In this document: in pieces, positions 7,624 through 11,264 of the stretch | Position numbering within the stretch: position 1 is the stretch's first letter | How the letters are laid out: each line of letters opens with the position of its first letter | Notes under the pieces: generated by a model | What the model was told of the DNA's origin: nothing | What the model saw: only the letters and a program-made list of their open reading frames with translations | Databases searched by the model: none | Made by a program: the position numbers and the translations under genes | Assembly: GCA_964545075.1 (NCBI GenBank) | Contig: CAZJFS010000146.1 | Coordinates: 1 to 11,264, forward strand | Reading direction: 5' to 3' | Source of the DNA: DAOPXV01 sp035352535 | GTDB lineage: Bacteria > Muiribacteriota > UBA9980 | DNA length: 11,264 nucleotides

Positions 7624-9705
7624 AAAAATGCCGACGGCGAGCGCCGCAAACGCGAAGATCTTTTTATATAGCGGCGCGTAGCATGTGCTTCTGCCTTCGA
7701 ACGTATCAATGTGTAAAAGCTCAAAATACGGCACCGGAGCCCTGCGATACCAGCCGATAGCGCGCACCTCGCTTCCTATGAATCTTTCATTTTTAAGCCC
7801 GAAGAAAAAATTAAAAATAGCGAGCGGCTGTTCATAGTCCATGAAAATATAGCCGGTATTATCCTGCACGACCAGATCTTCGGAATAGATCAAGCCCGGG
7901 ATGCCGCGGCCGATTATCCGCCCCTTTATAGTCGCCGGAATTGAACGGACGCCAGATACCTTTACATATTTTAAAAGAGACGCCACCGAATGTTCCGGAA
8001 AATCGTGCTGGGGATAGCTGAAAAAGAGCATTACAAGATATCCGACGCCATATAATATAGCCGGAAACGCGAAGGGATTGACATGCGCCTTCGCCGAAAT
8101 AGCCGAGCCCGCAATTAATCCAAGCATCGGAAGATAGCTTACGATGAGATCGATGAAAAAATCGTCCCAGTAACTTTCAGGTTTTTCACGGTCAAAAATG
8201 ATATATGGCACCTGGTCGTATGTCAGCGCCGTCTTTGAAAGCGCATCGATCCTGAGCGCGGGAAGCGGATGCGTCGAATGAAGCTCGTAATAAATGGCCC
8301 ACGGGTTCCACAGGTCCCACTGCATCGCCCCCATTATATTTCCCTTCATTTCTTCGCTGTCCATATCGGAAGTGAACTTTTTATCGATCGTGCGAGCGCT
8401 TGTCGCCACTAAATTTTTCGCGCCTACGGAATCAAAAATCCCAAGCGAGCCAAGTGAATTCAACGCTCCGCCGCGTCTCGAAGGCGCCGAATCCCCGGAT
8501 GAAACGGCGGCCCTGTCACGGCTTTCGGCGCCGGAAGCGAGGCCGTAAGCTACTTTTATCAAAGCGCGGGAAAGGGCGTTGGGATTTTTCGTGGCCTCTG
8601 CCGAGTATCTGTCAGCCCAATATTCACGGGTCCTTGAAAGAAAAAGAACCGCGTACTCGGCGATGACGTAGAAAATATACGCGATAACGCCCGCGGCCGC
8701 GAGATTTTTATTGTCGCCGTCGCCCGATTCCATGAGCTTTCTTGAAATGTAATATAAAAGCACGGGAACCATGGACGCCATCGTCATCAAAAGTATGTCC
8801 CAGTGGACGACATGACCTAATTCATGAGCTACGACGGCGTTTAATTCTTCCGGTGAAAGCTGGTTCATAAGCCCACGGGTTATAACTATTCTCGCGTTAT
8901 ATGGCGTATGGCCGTATGTAAACGCATTGGGAGTGCCGTCGTCGATCACGCCTATGGAAGGAATCGGAATATTTTCCCTGGAGCATGTTTCGGTTATAAA
9001 TTCGGCGAGCGGTCGGGGCAACTCTGATATAGGCACCCAGTAAAGGTTTTGAAGCCAGCGCATGAAGATATCCATTATGAAGGGGCTGACCAGATAATTT
9101 ATAAAGATAGACGCTATAGTGGATAAAACAGCCGCGCCTCGGCTCATTACGCCTGATTCGGCCAGGATTATGAATATTATTCCGAGCATGCCGTATAATA
9201 TGACGAAGGTTCCGATAGAGCTAAACAACAGATTCGGGAGCGCGGGCAGTTCCATTTTAGAATTAAAAGCTCCGGAACCACCGCCTGAAGAGCTTTTAGC
9301 GCCAGCCGTAAGCTCCTCCATCGCGTTCACGCCGCGATAGTTCACGCCGAAAAATTTCGATATGTCCAGGCCCTTGCTGAGTATCTCGGCCTGCATTATC
9401 TGCGTCAATTCGGTCGAATCGAGCCAGACTCCACGGCATTCGGGGCAGCAGTCGATCACGATATCGTCTCTGACAATTCCGCCTTCGTTCATCGCGACGT
9501 CGCACCGGGGACAATTAATGCTTGACGGTTTCGCGTTGATAAGGCCGCCATCGAGGTATTTGCGTATTTCAGCGGGCGACTTCGAATAATAGTTGAGCTC
9601 GCCTTTATCGAACCAGATACCCTGACATGATCTGCAATAATCAACCACTATGCCTTTGGGCGTATACGTGCCTGTCAATTCAACGCCGCAGCGCGGACAA
9701 TTCAT
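7606..9705 (-). CDS. membrane M48-family zinc metalloprotease with two N-terminal zinc ribbons
   Basis: I chose the ATG at 9705 (699 residues) because AAGGAG (9719-9714) is well spaced from it; a TTG six bases upstream sits too close. Residues 1-105 hold two TFIIB-like zinc ribbons: C3, C6, C24, C27 and C65, C68, C87, C90, each ending in a GIWFD/GVWLD motif. A Gly/Ser-rich linker (about 135-147) leads to membrane segments near 160-185 and 192-215. The catalytic motif HELGH (294-298) carries H294, E295 and H298; E361 in REYWADR is the likely third zinc ligand. The STHPLPALR block (477-485) is typical of M48 proteases. Further hydrophobic segments lie near 303-321, 337-355, 517-538 and 546-564. 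A C-terminal beta-rich region (about 585-668) resembles an OB-type fold, then a last membrane segment. It resembles HtpX-type membrane quality-control proteases, but the ribbons suggest a different regulation or partner. The 3' end overlaps the kinase gene by 18 bases. Confidence 0.88.
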   Translation of the reverse strand: MNCPRCGVELTGTYTPKGIVVDYCRSCQGIWFDKGELNYYSKSPAEIRKYLDGGLINAKPSSINCPRCDVAMNEGGIVRDDIVIDCCPECRGVWLDSTELTQIMQAEILSKGLDISKFFGVNYRGVNAMEELTAGAKSSSGGGSGAFNSKMELPALPNLLFSSIGTFVILYGMLGIIFIILAESGVMSRGAAVLSTIASIFINYLVSPFIMDIFMRWLQNLYWVPISELPRPLAEFITETCSRENIPIPSIGVIDDGTPNAFTYGHTPYNARIVITRGLMNQLSPEELNAVVAHELGHVVHWDILLMTMASMVPVLLYYISRKLMESGDGDNKNLAAAGVIAYIFYVIAEYAVLFLSRTREYWADRYSAEATKNPNALSRALIKVAYGLASGAESRDRAAVSSGDSAPSRRGGALNSLGSLGIFDSVGAKNLVATSARTIDKKFTSDMDSEEMKGNIMGAMQWDLWNPWAIYYELHSTHPLPALRIDALSKTALTYDQVPYIIFDREKPESYWDDFFIDLIVSYLPMLGLIAGSAISAKAHVNPFAFPAILYGVGYLVMLFFSYPQHDFPEHSVASLLKYVKVSGVRSIPATIKGRIIGRGIPGLIYSEDLVVQDNTGYIFMDYEQPLAIFNFFFGLKNERFIGSEVRAIGWYRRAPVPYFELLHIDTFEGRSTCYAPLYKKIFAFAALAVGIFLLIAG

Positions 9706-9765
9706 AGTCAAGACTCCTTATTTTCATATTTTAAATATTTAATATACTTTGTTAAAAACGATTCA

Positions 9766-9794
9766 ATTATATCAATAATTACGGGCGATGTCAA
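9766..9794 (-). promoter_or_regulatory. consensus sigma70 promoter of the M48 protease gene
   Basis: On the minus strand, TTGACA (9794-9789) is followed by a 17-base spacer and TATAAT (9771-9766): a perfect match to both boxes and the optimal spacing. The predicted start near 9759 gives an AT-rich leader of about 54 bases ending in AAGGAG. This implies strong vegetative expression unless repressed. Confidence 0.8.
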
Positions 9795-9817
9795 TTAATA
9801 ACGACCTCTTTGCGATC

Positions 9818-9862
9818 TTACGTACAAAGCCGGAACGCGCGATTAATTTCGAACCGGCGCAT
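9818..9862 (-). CDS. possible 14-residue mini-ORF (MRRFEINRAFRLCT)
   Basis: On the minus strand a very strong ribosome site AGGAGG (9872-9867) precedes ATG at 9862 by four bases. The frame encodes MRRFEINRAFRLCT and stops with TAA at 9818. It ends 24 bases upstream of the -35 box of the M48 protease promoter, so it is not in the leader transcribed from that promoter. A weak promoter (TTGCCG-N18-TGTTAT) lies upstream of it. It is arginine-rich and matches nothing I recognise. Either it is an expressed small peptide or the ribosome site is accidental. Confidence 0.2.
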   Translation of the reverse strand: MRRFEINRAFRLCT

Positions 9863-9936
9863 CGGTCCTCCTGCTTAAACGGAGCTTGATAACATCCGCT
9901 TGACAGGGGCGCCGGCAAAAATCATGAATGAGATCC

Positions 9937-9971
9937 AAAAAAAAGCGGCGGCCTAAAAAAGACCGCTGCTT
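9937..9971 (-). terminator. intrinsic terminator of the nucleoside kinase gene
   Basis: On the minus strand AAGCAGCGGTC (9971-9961) pairs with GGCCGCCGCTT (9953-9943), with one mismatch and one G-U pair, around a short loop. A run of T residues follows (8 A on the plus strand at 9937-9944, the inner two being the foot of the stem). It starts 35 bases after the kinase stop codon and has the classic stem plus T-tract form. Confidence 0.85.
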
Positions 9972-10005
9972 ATATGTATGAAACGGATAATTTTATTTTG
10001 TTATT

Positions 10006-11264
10006 TTAGTATTTGAAGCTGGACCCGCTGATGAACTCGCGGAGGATCGACGTGGGCGGAACTTCCTCGTAATTGATAGGCGATATAAGCTTCAAGAATT
10101 TCAAAAGCCTCTGAGCTTCGCTGTATTCTTTGTCTTCAAGGTTTATCTCGCGTAAAAGCGGTTCGGCGAACTGTTTTAAAACCGAAAGCTCGTATATGAG
10201 GGCCGAATTGAACATGACGTCCGCGTTCTCCTGGAATGGAAATATATTTCGCTCTTCGCCGCGGCGAACCGAAGGCCATCTGCTTATGGTGTTTTTCGCC
10301 GTATAGCCTCTGAATTTGGCGTCGCGCACCATTCTTCTGATGAGCCTGGTGTCGGTCGTCGGTATCCTGTTATAGTCGTCTATGCAAAGCTGAGTTAGCG
10401 CGGAAGCGTATATTTTGTATTTGTTATGCGCCGGTATCGAATGCGTGAGCTCTTCGTTAAGGCCGTGAATGCCTTCCATGATGATGCACATGTCTTCATT
10501 TATGCGCATTGGATGGGTTTGCGGCTTTCTCTTGCCGTTTTTGAAATCATACTCGGGTATCTGGACCTCTTTTCCTTTAAGAAGGTCTATGAGCTGGGCG
10601 TTCAAAAGCTCAAGATCGAGAGCGTGTACCGATTCAAAATCAAGGTTTCCGTCCTCGTCGACCGGACTCTGATCATGATTTAAAAAGTAATTATCAAGAG
10701 AGAGGGCAACCGGTTTCAAGCCGTTGACCATAAGCTGTATCGAGAGCCTCTTGGAAAACGTGGTTTTTCCCGATGACGAGGGGCCGGCTATCAAAATGAT
10801 CTTAACTTCGCCTCGGCGCTTGGTTATTTCGTCGGCAATGCCGGCTATCTTTTTTTCATGGAGGGCTTCCTGTATCTTTATGATGTCGGATAATTTTCCG
10901 TGGCCGCCCAGATCGTTTAAGCGTCCTATATTATTGACGTTTAATATTCCGCCCCACATCTTGCTTTCACGATATACGGAAAAAAGTTTCGTCCAGTTTT
11001 TCATGCCGGAAATCTGCGTCGGATTGGTGTATTCCGGGAATCTTAAAACGAAACCGTTATTGTAGCGGTTAAGGTCGTATACCTTAGTTGAACCCGTCGT
11101 CGGAGCCATTATTCCAAGTTCGATATCCACGAAATTACCGAGCTTGTATATGGTTATTTCAGGTTCGCTGGTATATTTTATGAGCCTTACCTTATCCGGA
11201 TAACCGAGACCTTCGAATAATTTTATGGCGTCCTCGCGCGAAAGCGTTTCTTCGACTATCGGAA
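10006..11264 (-). CDS. uridine kinase/phosphoribulokinase-family nucleoside kinase, N-terminus outside window
   Basis: The frame is open through the right edge. The first in-window GTG (11130) is not the start, because 44 further residues upstream read naturally (EETLSREDAIKLFEGLGYP and on). In total 418 residues are visible. The Walker A loop GPSSSGKT (visible residues 160-167) is followed by LDNYF (189-193), EGIHGLN (263-269) and RLIRRMVRD (306-314). These are the expected elements of the Udk/PRK P-loop kinase fold, which phosphorylates uridine, cytidine or a related substrate with ATP or GTP. The N-terminal part matches the long nucleoside-kinase family of about 550 residues, in which a TGS and threonyl-tRNA-synthetase-like second additional domain precede the kinase. 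Those domains would lie mostly outside the window. The protein is cytoplasmic and its exact substrate is not predictable. A strong terminator follows the TAA. Confidence 0.85.
   Translation of the reverse strand, partial: PIVEETLSREDAIKLFEGLGYPDKVRLIKYTSEPEITIYKLGNFVDIELGIMAPTTGSTKVYDLNRYNNGFVLRFPEYTNPTQISGMKNWTKLFSVYRESKMWGGILNVNNIGRLNDLGGHGKLSDIIKIQEALHEKKIAGIADEITKRRGEVKIILIAGPSSSGKTTFSKRLSIQLMVNGLKPVALSLDNYFLNHDQSPVDEDGNLDFESVHALDLELLNAQLIDLLKGKEVQIPEYDFKNGKRKPQTHPMRINEDMCIIMEGIHGLNEELTHSIPAHNKYKIYASALTQLCIDDYNRIPTTDTRLIRRMVRDAKFRGYTAKNTISRWPSVRRGEERNIFPFQENADVMFNSALIYELSVLKQFAEPLLREINLEDKEYSEAQRLLKFLKLISPINYEEVPPTSILREFISGSSFKY

Noticed and set aside
9829..9858. tRNA-like T-loop (TTCGAA next to CCGGC with GCCGG upstream)
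   Set aside because: There is no acceptor stem, D-arm or anticodon arm in either orientation; only a 5-bp stem is possible.
1..11264. CRISPR array, prophage, toxin-antitoxin pair or rRNA
   Set aside because: No regularly spaced repeats, integrase, phage structural genes, paired small toxin/antitoxin ORFs or rRNA-like sequence were seen on either strand.

Overview
This is a bacterial chromosomal segment of roughly balanced GC. Genes are tightly packed, with Shine-Dalgarno sites, sigma70-type promoters and ATA-rich isoleucine codon use. Nothing in it fixes the species. An archaeal-length RtcB beside archease, a cysteine-synthase-like PLP enzyme of unassigned specificity and a nucleoside kinase of the long Udk-like type together suggest a deep-branching or poorly sampled anaerobic lineage (Spirochaetota, Riflebacteria or Lentisphaerota-like). 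That placement is inference only. I see no phage genes, transposase, CRISPR array, rRNA or tRNA.

Layout. Positions 2-148 hold the C-terminal end of an unidentified plus-strand gene. It is followed by a doubtful 97-residue ORF (204-497) and a long hairpin (566-607) that separates it from the converging minus-strand gene at 655-2103, a fold-type II PLP enzyme. That gene has a clear promoter at 2185-2213. The divergent intergenic region (2104-2501) also contains a GC-rich stretch that can fold into a three-way junction, and a 7-bp inverted repeat close to the next operon.

The centre is a plus-strand run of three closely spaced genes: archease (2502-2939), RNA ligase RtcB (2951-4393) and a 1072-residue membrane hybrid histidine kinase (4405-7623). 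Archease and RtcB form a known RNA-repair pair: RtcB joins 2',3'-cyclic phosphate or 3'-phosphate ends to 5'-OH ends, and archease speeds guanylylation of RtcB. The kinase has seven or eight N-terminal membrane segments, a DctB-like extracytoplasmic Cache domain, a PAS domain, HisKA/HATPase and a receiver domain. Its 11-base distance from rtcB suggests co-transcription, but a functional link to RNA repair is only a hypothesis.

The 3' end of the kinase overlaps by 18 bases the 3' end of a converging minus-strand gene (7606-9705). That gene encodes a membrane M48 zinc metalloprotease with two N-terminal zinc ribbons and a C-terminal beta-rich domain, and it has a consensus sigma70 promoter (TTGACA-N17-TATAAT). 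Upstream lie a possible 14-residue mini-ORF and the intrinsic terminator (9937-9971) of the last gene. That gene, a uridine-kinase/phosphoribulokinase-family nucleoside kinase on the minus strand, is cut by the window's right edge.
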